This document shows positions 15,337 to 23,375 of a stretch of 36,296 nucleotides of DNA, in pieces. The notes under the pieces were generated by a model. That model saw only the letters and a list, made by a program, of their open reading frames with translations, had not been told where the DNA came from and ran no database searches. The DNA is taken from contig JAFYBN010000017.1 in assembly GCA_017540175.1 (NCBI GenBank), positions 1-36,296 of the forward strand. Direction: 5' to 3'. The stretch comes from Clostridia bacterium. GTDB lineage: Bacteria; Bacillota; Clostridia; Oscillospirales; CAG-272. How positions within the stretch are numbered: position 1 is the stretch's first letter; every line of letters begins with the position of its first letter. The translations under genes and the position numbers were made by a program.

Positions 15337-16659
15337 ATGACAGATCAAAGATTTATGGCAGCCGCAGCGCGGGAGGACATCACCCCTCCCGTCGGCACGC
15401 TCCTCTACGGCTACACGCCGGACACGGTCAGCACCTCCGTGCACGATCCGCTTTCGGTGACCGCCGTCGCGTTCCGGCAGGGGACCGATACCGCCGTGCT
15501 CATGAGCGTCACGGTGGGGGATTTCGGCACGGCGCTGTGCGATGAGATCCGCGCGGAAATCGGACGGGAGCTCGGCATCCCCGCCTCCCGGATCGTCGCC
15601 GCGGCGACGCACACCCACTCCGCGCCGAACGTCTCCGGGATGGAGGGCTGGGGAGAGATCGACCGGCCTTACGTCGACAGCATCCTCTTCCCCGCGATGA
15701 AAAAAGCGGCGCGGGACGCGGTGAGCGCCCTCGCCCCCGCGGAGCTTGCCGTGGGTGTGGTGGAATCGAAGATCGGCGTCAACCGGAGACAGCAGCTGCG
15801 GGACGGCACGATCACCTTCGGGCAGAACCCGTGGGGGTGCTTCGACCCCGCGCTCACCTGCATCGCCGTGCGGAACGCCGACACGAAACAGGGCATCGTC
15901 AATCTGCTCCACTACGGATGCCACGGGACCGCCGCGGGGCGCAATCACGAGATCACACGCGACTGGTCTGGGATCATGACGGACCGGCTCGAGGCGCAGA
16001 CCGGCGTCCTGACCGCCTATCTCAACGGCGCGCAGGGAGACGTTGGCCCGCGGCTGACGAACGGCGAAACGGTCGGGAATATCCGCTTCGTCGAGGAACT
16101 CGGCGGAGCCGCGGCGCAGGACGCCCTGAGAGCGTGGCGGGCGCTCGGTCCGTACAAGGAAGGGACGCTCACGGTCCGCGAAGGAGAGGTGCGCATCCCG
16201 CGCAGATCCCTCCCGCAGGAAGAGTTCGTGCGCGAAAAACTCGCGTCGTATGAAAACCCCGACGCGCTCATCAACATCGAGCGGCTGGAATACGCCTATT
16301 ACCGCGCGGTCATGGACGAATACAAAGCGTCCCGATCGGCGGACGGGGAGGATTTCGTTTTTCACGAGACCGTGATCGATCTGGGAGACGCCGCGTTCGT
16401 GCCGTTCCCGTTTGAGATCTTCGCGGAGACCTCCCTGCGGCTGCGCGCGTATTCCCCGCGCCTTTATACCCTCTGCCTGTCGAACGCGAACGGATACAAC
16501 GCTTATCTGCCCACGGAGGATCAGATCGTCCGCGGCGGGTACGAGGTCGGCTGTTTTCGGTACAGCAGCGCGAGGCCGCTTGTGGACAACGCGGATCAGA
16601 TCATCCTCGAAGAGGTTTTGCGGATCATGGAACAGAGACCGGGTGTGCCGGAAAAGTAA
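15337..16659 (+). CDS. Neutral/alkaline ceramidase-like protein without the nucleophilic serine
   Basis: The 440-residue protein resembles the N-terminal catalytic domain of neutral ceramidases: EDITPPVGTLLYGY at the start, zinc-ligand candidates H92 and H94 in THTHSAPN, H196 in HYGCHGT, and late YNAYLPT. In characterised ceramidases a GDVSPN motif contains the serine nucleophile. Here the matching stretch is GDVGPR (234-239), with Gly at the Ser position. Ceramide amide hydrolysis by the known mechanism is therefore unlikely; another hydrolytic or metal-dependent role is possible. It lacks a signal peptide and the C-terminal domain of secreted ceramidases. The start at 15337 follows a GAGGAA-type site; an in-frame start at 15235 is less likely. 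The next gene begins 12 bp downstream. Confidence 0.8.
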   Translation: MTDQRFMAAAAREDITPPVGTLLYGYTPDTVSTSVHDPLSVTAVAFRQGTDTAVLMSVTVGDFGTALCDEIRAEIGRELGIPASRIVAAATHTHSAPNVSGMEGWGEIDRPYVDSILFPAMKKAARDAVSALAPAELAVGVVESKIGVNRRQQLRDGTITFGQNPWGCFDPALTCIAVRNADTKQGIVNLLHYGCHGTAAGRNHEITRDWSGIMTDRLEAQTGVLTAYLNGAQGDVGPRLTNGETVGNIRFVEELGGAAAQDALRAWRALGPYKEGTLTVREGEVRIPRRSLPQEEFVREKLASYENPDALINIERLEYAYYRAVMDEYKASRSADGEDFVFHETVIDLGDAAFVPFPFEIFAETSLRLRAYSPRLYTLCLSNANGYNAYLPTEDQIVRGGYEVGCFRYSSARPLVDNADQIILEEVLRIMEQRPGVPEK

Positions 16660-16671
16660 GGAGGAAAGACT

Positions 16672-17844
16672 ATGTACAGGATCGGACGGGAAGAAACCGA
16701 GGCGGTCGCGCGCGCCATTCTGAGCCGCGATTTCTTCAAAATCAACGGAAGCGGCCAGGAGGTTTATCACTTCGAGGAAGAATGGAAGAAGACGGTCGGA
16801 GCGGACTACGCCCTGACGATGACCTCCGGCTTTGCCGCACTCTCCTCCGCCCTCATCGGCATGGGGATCGGACCGGGGGACGAGGTCATCGTCCCGGCGT
16901 ATACCTACATCGCCTCCGCGCTCGCGGTCACCGCGGTCGGGGCGATCCCGGTCATCGCGGACACGGACGAGACGCTGACGCTCGATCCCGCGGACGCGGA
17001 AAAGAAGATTTCGAAGCACACAAAGGCGATCATGCCCGTGCATATTCAGGGCTTCCCTTCGGATATGGACGCCTTCGGGCACCTCTCGGAGAAATACGGC
17101 GTCTACATCCTCGAGGACGCGTGCCAGGCGGACGGCGGCATGTACCGCGGGAAACACCTCGGCACGATCGGGGACGCGGGGGCGTACTCCTTCAACTACT
17201 TCAAGGTCATCACGGCGGGGGAAGGCGGCGCGCTCGTCACGAACGACCGGACGATCTACGAGCGCGCGCTGATCTACCACGACGCCGCGGCGGTCGCGTT
17301 CTTCGGCAATCAGCTCGACGGCATCACCGAGCCCCTTTTCGGCGGGACCGAATTCCGCGTTTCCGATCTGACCGGCGCGATCCTCAGGGAACAGCTGAAA
17401 AGGCTCCCCGGACTGCTCGCCGATCTGCGGCGGAATCGCGCGGCGCTCGAAGAACTGACCTGCGGGAGCGGGAAAGCGGTCCGCGCGCCGTCCCACGACG
17501 TCGAAGGCGACTGCGGGACCACCCTCGCGCTGCGCTTTGAGACGGCGGAGGAATGCCGCGCTTATCAGAAGAAATGCGCGGACGGCGGGCTTTATTCGAC
17601 GGTCCCGATCGACACGGGCAAGCACGTCTATACCAACTGGACGCAGATCATGGAAAAGCGCGGCGCGCTCAATCCTTTGATGGACCCCTTCAAAATGGAA
17701 GCCAACCGGGGGCTGAACATGAACTATTCGCCCGACATGTGCCCGCGGGCGCTGGATCTCTTATCCCGCACGCTGTACATCGGGATCGAGCCCGACTGGA
17801 CGGAGGCGGATATCGAAAACATCGCCGCCGTGATGAACGGATAA
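16672..17844 (+). CDS. DegT/DnrJ/EryC1/StrS-family aminotransferase
   Basis: The 390-residue protein is a PLP enzyme of the sugar aminotransferase class. Visible features are MTSGFAALSSAL (cofactor phosphate site), EVIVPAYTYIAS, VYILEDACQADGG (D149, pairing with the PLP ring) and SFNYFKVITAGEGG, in which K178 should form the Schiff base. Members transaminate keto-sugars or make aminohydroxybenzoate-like compounds; the substrate is unknown. The gene starts 12 bp after the ceramidase-like gene with GGAGG upstream, so both are probably translated from one message. A terminator follows 20 bp after the stop. Confidence 0.92.
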   Translation: MYRIGREETEAVARAILSRDFFKINGSGQEVYHFEEEWKKTVGADYALTMTSGFAALSSALIGMGIGPGDEVIVPAYTYIASALAVTAVGAIPVIADTDETLTLDPADAEKKISKHTKAIMPVHIQGFPSDMDAFGHLSEKYGVYILEDACQADGGMYRGKHLGTIGDAGAYSFNYFKVITAGEGGALVTNDRTIYERALIYHDAAAVAFFGNQLDGITEPLFGGTEFRVSDLTGAILREQLKRLPGLLADLRRNRAALEELTCGSGKAVRAPSHDVEGDCGTTLALRFETAEECRAYQKKCADGGLYSTVPIDTGKHVYTNWTQIMEKRGALNPLMDPFKMEANRGLNMNYSPDMCPRALDLLSRTLYIGIEPDWTEADIENIAAVMNG

Positions 17845-17863
17845 GCGGGCGGAAACGGGACGG

Positions 17864-17902
17864 AAAACCCGGCGCGTTCTTTGCGGCGCAGCCGGGTTTT
17901 TT
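17864..17902 (+). terminator. Rho-independent terminator after the aminotransferase gene
   Basis: Arms AACCCGGC (17866-17873) and GCCGGGTT (17891-17898) form a perfect GC-rich stem followed by a run of T to 17902. It closes the operon starting at 12716. Confidence 0.9.
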
Positions 17903-17960
17903 ACGGGAGACAGATCGGGGAAGAAAGGGCGGCGTTTTTTCGGCACGGCCGCCGCTCCTC

Positions 17961-17989
17961 TTGACAAACTCAGCAAAAAAGACTACAAT
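17961..17989 (+). promoter_or_regulatory. Promoter of the large membrane-anchored protein gene
   Basis: TTGACA (17961-17966) and TACAAT (17984-17989) are spaced by 17 bp. It leaves a leader of about 180 nt before the start codon at 18175, in which I see no known RNA element. Confidence 0.8.
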
Positions 17990-18174
17990 GTAATGGGCTT
18001 TATAGATGCTCCCGCTCCGTGTCTTCGGAAAGCCGCGATACGCCGCCGCACCGGCCGCTTCCAGAACAACGAAGGACGGGGGACGAAGGCTGACGGACAA
18101 CGGTCAACGCTCAAGGGGCGGGAAGCTGCCTGTTGTGATCGAAATCAAACATAACCGCGAAGGAGAAGAACGAT

Positions 18175-21100
18175 ATGGACAAACAGCCGATGAACGGAAT
18201 GCCCCCGTCCGAGGGGAATGCCGGGCAGAGTCCGCGTCCGGACGGCACGGCGCCGCAGCAACAGGGATATCCTCAGTCCGCGCCGCAGCAGCGGTATGGG
18301 CAGCAGGTTTCTCCGCAGCAGCCGCAGGGCTATCCCGGACAAGAACCGCAGCAGCAGGGAATTCCTCAGTCCGCGCCGCGGCAGCCGTATGGGCAGCCGG
18401 TTTACCCGCAGCAGCCGCAGGGCTATCCCGGACAAGCGCAGCAGCAGGGAACTCCTCAGTCCGTGCAGCAGCCGTATGCGCAGCCGGTTCCTCCCGAGGC
18501 GCAGACCGCCGCGCCGCAGAAAGCCGCCGCAAAGAAGAAATCCCACGGTTGGATCGCCGCGCTGGTCATCGTCGGCGTGCTCGCGGTCGGGGGAGTGGGA
18601 TTCTTCGCCGCGACGCGGCTCTTCGGAAAAGCCCCGGCGCCCATCGTGTATCCGGTCAACCCCGCCACCCCCGACGATATCGAAGAGGTCCTCATGCGCC
18701 TGACGGAGCTTGAGGCGGTCGTCGCCTCCGGGAACGGCGGCTATGTGTATCGGGATGAAGAGGCGGAGGTGACGCTTACCGTCGTCCCGTCCGATACGGT
18801 CGAAAAAGAGGCTGTCCCGAAGTCCGCGAAGGACGAGGCTCCCTCCGTCGTCACCGGAATAACCGGGGACACCGCGTACACGGCGTTCACGACGCCCGAG
18901 AAAACCGTCGTCTACGTAACGGCGGGCGAGAAGACCGTACGCGCCGAAACGAAGACCGGCTCCGCCGCGGAAAAGACGAAGACGATCAAAAAAGCGGCTT
19001 CGGTGGCGGCGTCGGCGGTGACGGCGGCGCGCGTCAAGGAGGCGTACGAGAAGAACCGCGACGACTACGATCACAATGCCGACGCGTATTTCATGGAGGT
19101 CGCGGACTGCCTGATCTTCTATCCCGCCCAGCTGACGCAGAAGAAGGCGTTCGAGGATCAGAGCGTCGTCTTCTCGGACAAGCGCAGCAGCGCGACCTGC
19201 TCCGTGAAGCTCGATTACAATCCGTACCGGAACATCGACGAGCTGATTTCCCTGATGAAAAACAGTCCGAACAACACGGTGCTCGCCGTGGGCGACGACT
19301 GGATGACCTCGGAAACGGTCCAAAGCGGCACGGTGACCTTTATCTATACCGGATTCGGCGAGAAATACATGATCACGGCGTCGTTCTCCTATCCGCGCAA
19401 ATACAGCTTCGTATTCGACGAGCTGCGCGAGCTGATCCGCTGCCGCTTCCTCGAGAACGGCAAATGGAAGAGCGGATCCCGCCCCCCGCTGAAGACTAAG
19501 GCGACGGAATTCGGCGCGCCGACCTACGGCATGCAGGATATTTTCTACGGGGAACACGATCTGTATCTTGCCATTCCGGACACCCTCGACGAGCAGCAGG
19601 AGGACACCTCCCTCATCGTCTTCCACGACTTCACGAACGGAAAATCCGCGAGGGTGCAGTTCTTTGAGACATCCGAGACGGCGGCGGACAATCTGTTCGG
19701 CACGTTCTCCGTGATCGCCGCCGACGGGGACGTGACGCTCGGGGACGATTATGTGCGGTGGCACAACAAATACGGCATGTACGTCGGAACGGTGCACGGC
19801 ACGGACGCCGCGCTTCTGGAGTTCGAGGGCGAGGAGACCTATCACGCCTACGAGGCGGTCTACGACCAGATCGTCTGCCGCATCGTCCCGACCTATTATG
19901 AGGATCAGCCCACCTCCCCCGCGAAGAGCAGCGCGGCGGGGAAGGAGACGACACAGCCCGCGGAAGAGCCGCTTGAGGATCAGCCGACCTCGGGCGAGAC
20001 CGGCGGCGAGACAGGGGGCAAAACCGGAGGCGAGACGGGGGGCAAAACCGGCGGAAAGACCGAAGGAAAGAAAAAGCCGGTCACGCCGGTCGTTCCCGAA
20101 AACAAGATCGACGACGTCATTCGGGAGGAAACCATTCGGAATATCCGCGACGAGAACATCGTAACTCCCGAAACTCCGGTGAAGAACAATCCCCTGGTCT
20201 ATCACACGGACGCGGACCGCATCGCCGCGAATTCCACCGTCTGGGATTGGGACGCGCTTTCCCTGTCCGGGCGCAGTTCCCTTCTCGATACGCTTCTCAC
20301 GGTGCTCGCGTACAACGGGTATACGCACGAGGTCGAATACGCGCCCGGCAAGGCGATCATACAGGACGATATGAACGAAATGCTCGACGACATGTTCTTC
20401 GCGCATCCGGAGCTCTTCACGGACGAGCTCGAAGGGAGCGTGCCGCAGGACATCTTCCCGTATTTCACCGACGCGCTCGGCATGGACTTCATTCCGGAAT
20501 ACCGCGCGCGCTCGGAGACGGCCCTGCCCGAGCCGGACTGGCTCTCCGTGCTCAGGGAGGAGGACGATTTCGATCCCGACGAGCTGGCATGGGAGCGCAT
20601 CCGGGATATCCTGGACGAAGGGGAAGACCCCGCCGCATACGATCCGGAAACGCTTTACGTCCGGGGCGGCTCTTCGTCGGAGTCGGGGAGCTCCGGCGCC
20701 GTGACCGTCGGCAGATCCCGGATCAATACGGACGTCTCCGATCTCTCGTGGGACGAGTACGGCGTCCGGTTCAGCGCAGAAGAGGTGATCGAGCTCGAAA
20801 AGCAGCTCGCGGAGTTCTTCTGGGATTACTATGAGGAAGCCATTTCCGCGGGTCAGATCGAGGACGAGCTGCACTTCTGGTCGACCGAGGAAGAGGGCTT
20901 CACCATGCACGGACCGCCGAATTTCGATTCCATCGGCGAATTCGACGATGAAGAGGATGTGGGGATCTATGTCGGCATGTACAACGACCTTGTGGGGATC
21001 GAGCCCGAGATCCGGGACACCGAGCTTTTCGCCATATCGGAGGACGGCATCTGGATCCTCTACGATTCCGCGTCGGGGCGTGTGGAGGATTACGGGATTT

Positions 21101-21228
21101 TGATCTGGGACATGGACTACAGCGTGCTGTACACCGTGACCTCGAACGGCGATTTCATGACGCTTTGGTTCTGGGACACTCATACGCTCACCACGAGCGA
21201 ATACGGCTGGCTGGAGTATCGGTACTGA
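18175..21228 (+). CDS. Large single-pass membrane protein with P/Q/G/Y-rich cytoplasmic repeats, function unknown
   Basis: I do not recognise a family for this 1017-residue protein. Residues 1-120 are rich in Pro, Gln, Gly and Tyr in repeats of about 30 residues and contain no hydrophobic stretch. One membrane segment follows at 126-148 after KKK, so the N-terminus should be inside and the large acidic C-terminal part outside. The outer part has a first domain (about 150-440, with a KK/EK-rich stretch), a second beta-rich part, a low-complexity linker of GETGG and GKTGG units (about 605-630), and a third domain with many aromatic and acidic residues ending at YGWLEYRY. The start has AAGGAG 10 nt upstream. 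It has its own promoter and terminator, so it is monocistronic. A sensing or envelope role is only a guess. Confidence 0.8.
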   Translation: MDKQPMNGMPPSEGNAGQSPRPDGTAPQQQGYPQSAPQQRYGQQVSPQQPQGYPGQEPQQQGIPQSAPRQPYGQPVYPQQPQGYPGQAQQQGTPQSVQQPYAQPVPPEAQTAAPQKAAAKKKSHGWIAALVIVGVLAVGGVGFFAATRLFGKAPAPIVYPVNPATPDDIEEVLMRLTELEAVVASGNGGYVYRDEEAEVTLTVVPSDTVEKEAVPKSAKDEAPSVVTGITGDTAYTAFTTPEKTVVYVTAGEKTVRAETKTGSAAEKTKTIKKAASVAASAVTAARVKEAYEKNRDDYDHNADAYFMEVADCLIFYPAQLTQKKAFEDQSVVFSDKRSSATCSVKLDYNPYRNIDELISLMKNSPNNTVLAVGDDWMTSETVQSGTVTFIYTGFGEKYMITASFSYPRKYSFVFDELRELIRCRFLENGKWKSGSRPPLKTKATEFGAPTYGMQDIFYGEHDLYLAIPDTLDEQQEDTSLIVFHDFTNGKSARVQFFETSETAADNLFGTFSVIAADGDVTLGDDYVRWHNKYGMYVGTVHGTDAALLEFEGEETYHAYEAVYDQIVCRIVPTYYEDQPTSPAKSSAAGKETTQPAEEPLEDQPTSGETGGETGGKTGGETGGKTGGKTEGKKKPVTPVVPENKIDDVIREETIRNIRDENIVTPETPVKNNPLVYHTDADRIAANSTVWDWDALSLSGRSSLLDTLLTVLAYNGYTHEVEYAPGKAIIQDDMNEMLDDMFFAHPELFTDELEGSVPQDIFPYFTDALGMDFIPEYRARSETALPEPDWLSVLREEDDFDPDELAWERIRDILDEGEDPAAYDPETLYVRGGSSSESGSSGAVTVGRSRINTDVSDLSWDEYGVRFSAEEVIELEKQLAEFFWDYYEEAISAGQIEDELHFWSTEEEGFTMHGPPNFDSIGEFDDEEDVGIYVGMYNDLVGIEPEIRDTELFAISEDGIWILYDSASGRVEDYGILIWDMDYSVLYTVTSNGDFMTLWFWDTHTLTTSEYGWLEYRY
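18256..18495 (+). repeat. In-frame tandem repeats coding for P/Q/G/Y-rich units
   Basis: Three units lie head to tail: 18256-18348 (31 codons), 18349-18438 (30 codons) and a shortened third at 18439-18495. Each begins with QQQG and contains PQS, then YG or YA, and the first two end in PQGYPGQ. They are similar at DNA level and differ in length by whole codons. Confidence 0.85.
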
Positions 21229-21294
21229 ATCCCGCACCCCTCCCGGGCGGGCAGCGTGCCGCAAGCGCACGCGTCAGGGGAATCAACCAAATCG

Positions 21295-21342
21295 AAAAGC
21301 GTGAAGCCGGGCTTTTGCGTCCGCTTCACGCTTTTGTTTTTT
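21295..21342 (+). terminator. Rho-independent terminator after the large membrane protein gene
   Basis: A perfect 13-bp stem, AAAAGCGTGAAGC (21295-21307) with its complement at 21323-21335, is followed by G and six T. The A-rich left arm also gives a short T run on the other strand, so it may act in both directions. Confidence 0.9.
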
Positions 21343-21463
21343 ATTCGGATCTCAAACGAAACAGACGATCATCGCGCATACGGTGTACGGCTGCGCATGG
21401 GTCCGCACTGCGCACAGAGAGGACGCCGCGCCGGCCGCTTGAGCGTTTCTGCCGGGCCTTCAA

Positions 21464-21483
21464 AAAGCCGCGTTTCCCCTTTT
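21464..21483. repeat. 20-bp motif downstream of the GH51 gene (second copy at 29440-29459)
   Basis: The sequence AAAGCCGCG followed by TTTCCCCTTTT on the plus strand occurs identically here and at 29440-29459. Both copies lie 10-15 bp beyond the stop codon of a minus-strand gene (GH51 here, the AraC regulator there). On the minus strand, A-rich and T-rich ends could pair as a short weak hairpin. Confidence 0.8.
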
Positions 21484-21493
21484 TGCAGGAGGT

Positions 21494-23113
21494 TTATTCC
21501 CGTCCCGCGCCTTTCCGCATGAAGCGCAGGACGTTCCATGATTCCTTTCTCAGCCGCGCGGAGACGACGCCGTTTTCCGCCCTCGTATCCGGGTTTCTGT
21601 GCGGAACGATGCGGTCGGGGGTCTCCCACGTGTCCGCGTCGTCCTCGTTTTCGGCGAACATCTCGACGTGCCCGCCGAATTCCCAGCCTTCGAAGCCCCG
21701 CGCGTCCAGCGTCAGCTCCTGATCTTCAGCGAGATCGGCGTTGATGACGAAGACGTTCAGCTCTCCCGCCTCCTCGTCGAGCGCGGCGGCGGTCTGAATC
21801 GTCATGACGTTTTCAAAGCCCCCGTACTGGTTCATGTCGTCGATGGCGTAGCCCGGCACGTCGTAGGTTTCGCACCCGACCTCGCAGAGCAGGGAAGTCC
21901 CCTTCGCCATCCCGATCAACTGGGTGAAGGGATAGTGCGCCGCGCCCTTCCAGACGTGCTCCCGATCCGTGGCGCACAGCGCGCTGAGTCCCCCCGTCGC
22001 GCAGCCGATTTTGATCCGGTCCGCGTGGCGCAGCATGACGAGCATGGTGCTCGCCGTGCCGAGCGCGAACAGCATTTCATGCTTCCGGGCGCGGGGCTTG
22101 CGTCCCGACCAGTCGTCCGGGTCGTGCCGCACGTACGTCCGCGACGGGTTGAACACGCCGAACATGTCCGCGTTCTGCCTGCCGCCGAGTCCGAGCCGCG
22201 CTTCTCCGCGCGGCCGGAACATGCTGCCGTATTCGTCGAGGGAGAGCATCATGGTTTTCTTCGTTCTGAGCTTGGTTTTTACGTAGTCGCAGAGGGCGAT
22301 CTCCGTGCGGATGTAATCCTCGAACGCCCGATATCCCGCGAGCAGAGCTTCGGGCATCTCGGGCGGCGCGGAATGGTAATGGTGCAGGGAGATATAGTCC
22401 ACGGCGGCGTAGCATTCCTCGAGAACTTCACGGTCCCAGTCCGGATAGTGGTTCAGAAAGGGGGAACTCGACACGCAGGCGACGGTTTCGATCGAGGGAT
22501 CGATCCACTTCATCGCCTTGCTCGTCTCGTGCGCGAGGATCCCGTAGCCGCGCGGGTTCTTTTCCCACGACGCGATCTGCCAAGGGCCGTCCGTCTCGTT
22601 GCCGAGGCACCAGGTGCGGACGCGGTAGGGCGCCTCGTGCCCGTTCTTTTTCCTCAGATCGGACCACCAGGTGCCGCCGGGGAAATTCGTGTATTCCACG
22701 CAGTCCGCGGCATCCTGCAGGGTCCCCGTGCCGAGGTTGACCGTATAGATCGCCTCCGCGCCCGCCTTTTCCGCCCAGCGGAGGTACTCGTCGTGTCCCA
22801 CGTCGTTCGGAATGTACTGCGCCCACGCCATGTCGAGATGCGTTTTCCGCCCGTTCCTGGGACCGATGGAATCCTTCCACTGCCAGCCGGAGACGAAATT
22901 GCCGCCCGGCAGGCGTACCGCGGGAAGACGCGCGGCTTTCAGAGCTTCGTAAAAGTCCGCCCGCATCCCCTCGCTGTCCGCCGAGGGGTGCTTCGGGTTA
23001 TACATGCTGCCGTTGACCATGGAGCCGATGGGCTCGAGAAACGCCCCGAAGAGGCGTGGGGAGATTTCCCCGATCTTATAATCCGGATGAACGGTGATTC
23101 TCGCCTGTTTCAT
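21494..23113 (-). CDS. Alpha-L-arabinofuranosidase, glycoside hydrolase family 51
   Basis: The 539-residue protein fits GH51 enzymes, which release terminal arabinofuranose from arabinan and arabinoxylan fragments with retention. The barrel begins with GAFLEPIGSMVNG. The acid/base is E173 in WCLGNETDGPW and the nucleophile is E294 in MLSLDEYGSMF. The C-terminal part (VGCETYDVPGYAIDD onward) is the usual beta-sandwich. No signal peptide is present, so it is cytoplasmic. The start at 23113 is fixed by GGAGG 6 nt upstream and by the promoter; the frame stays open much further upstream but that part has no support. It is divergent from the GH95-like gene. Confidence 0.94.
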   Translation of the reverse strand: MKQARITVHPDYKIGEISPRLFGAFLEPIGSMVNGSMYNPKHPSADSEGMRADFYEALKAARLPAVRLPGGNFVSGWQWKDSIGPRNGRKTHLDMAWAQYIPNDVGHDEYLRWAEKAGAEAIYTVNLGTGTLQDAADCVEYTNFPGGTWWSDLRKKNGHEAPYRVRTWCLGNETDGPWQIASWEKNPRGYGILAHETSKAMKWIDPSIETVACVSSSPFLNHYPDWDREVLEECYAAVDYISLHHYHSAPPEMPEALLAGYRAFEDYIRTEIALCDYVKTKLRTKKTMMLSLDEYGSMFRPRGEARLGLGGRQNADMFGVFNPSRTYVRHDPDDWSGRKPRARKHEMLFALGTASTMLVMLRHADRIKIGCATGGLSALCATDREHVWKGAAHYPFTQLIGMAKGTSLLCEVGCETYDVPGYAIDDMNQYGGFENVMTIQTAAALDEEAGELNVFVINADLAEDQELTLDARGFEGWEFGGHVEMFAENEDDADTWETPDRIVPHRNPDTRAENGVVSARLRKESWNVLRFMRKGAGRE

Positions 23114-23152
23114 GTCTTCCTCCGTTGGTTTGAAGGTTTTGTTCCGTTTTGT

Positions 23153-23181
23153 ATTATACAGCGGATCGGGCGAAAACGCAA
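23153..23181 (-). promoter_or_regulatory. Promoter of the GH51 gene
   Basis: Minus-strand TTGCGT (23176-23181) and TATAAT (23153-23158) are spaced by 17 bp, about 40 bp before the start codon. Confidence 0.8.
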
Positions 23182-23315
23182 GAGGGCATTTTTCTTTCCG
23201 AACGGATTTCGGGCGGGGCCGCCGCGTTTCTCCGTTTTCCGGGGGCTGCCCCCTGCGCTTTTCGGACGAAAACACGCTTTCTCCCCGGTTTTCGGTACAA
23301 ATCGCTCCGCGGCGG

Positions 23316-23344
23316 TTGCGAACGCGCGCGAAATCTGCTATAAT
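23316..23344 (+). promoter_or_regulatory. Promoter of the GH95-like gene
   Basis: TTGCGA (23316-23321) and TATAAT (23339-23344) are spaced by 17 bp, about 31 bp before the start codon. Together with 23153-23181 it forms a divergent pair. Confidence 0.78.
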
Positions 23345-23375
23345 CGGTATGAACAACATCGGGAGGTGTGAGAGT

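Noticed and set aside
15295-17625. 776-codon minus-strand frame opposite the ceramidase-like and aminotransferase genes
   Set aside because: It spans two clearly real plus-strand genes and has no start signal or domain.
18256-18495. Tandem repeats as a CRISPR array
   Set aside because: The repeats are in frame, adjacent without unique spacers and vary at codon level; they belong to the protein. No CRISPR array or cas gene is seen in the window.
18145-21270. 1041-codon open frame on the minus strand opposite the large membrane protein gene
   Set aside because: It is rich in Arg, Val and Asp without recognisable motifs, and the promoter, ribosome binding site and terminator all support the plus-strand gene.
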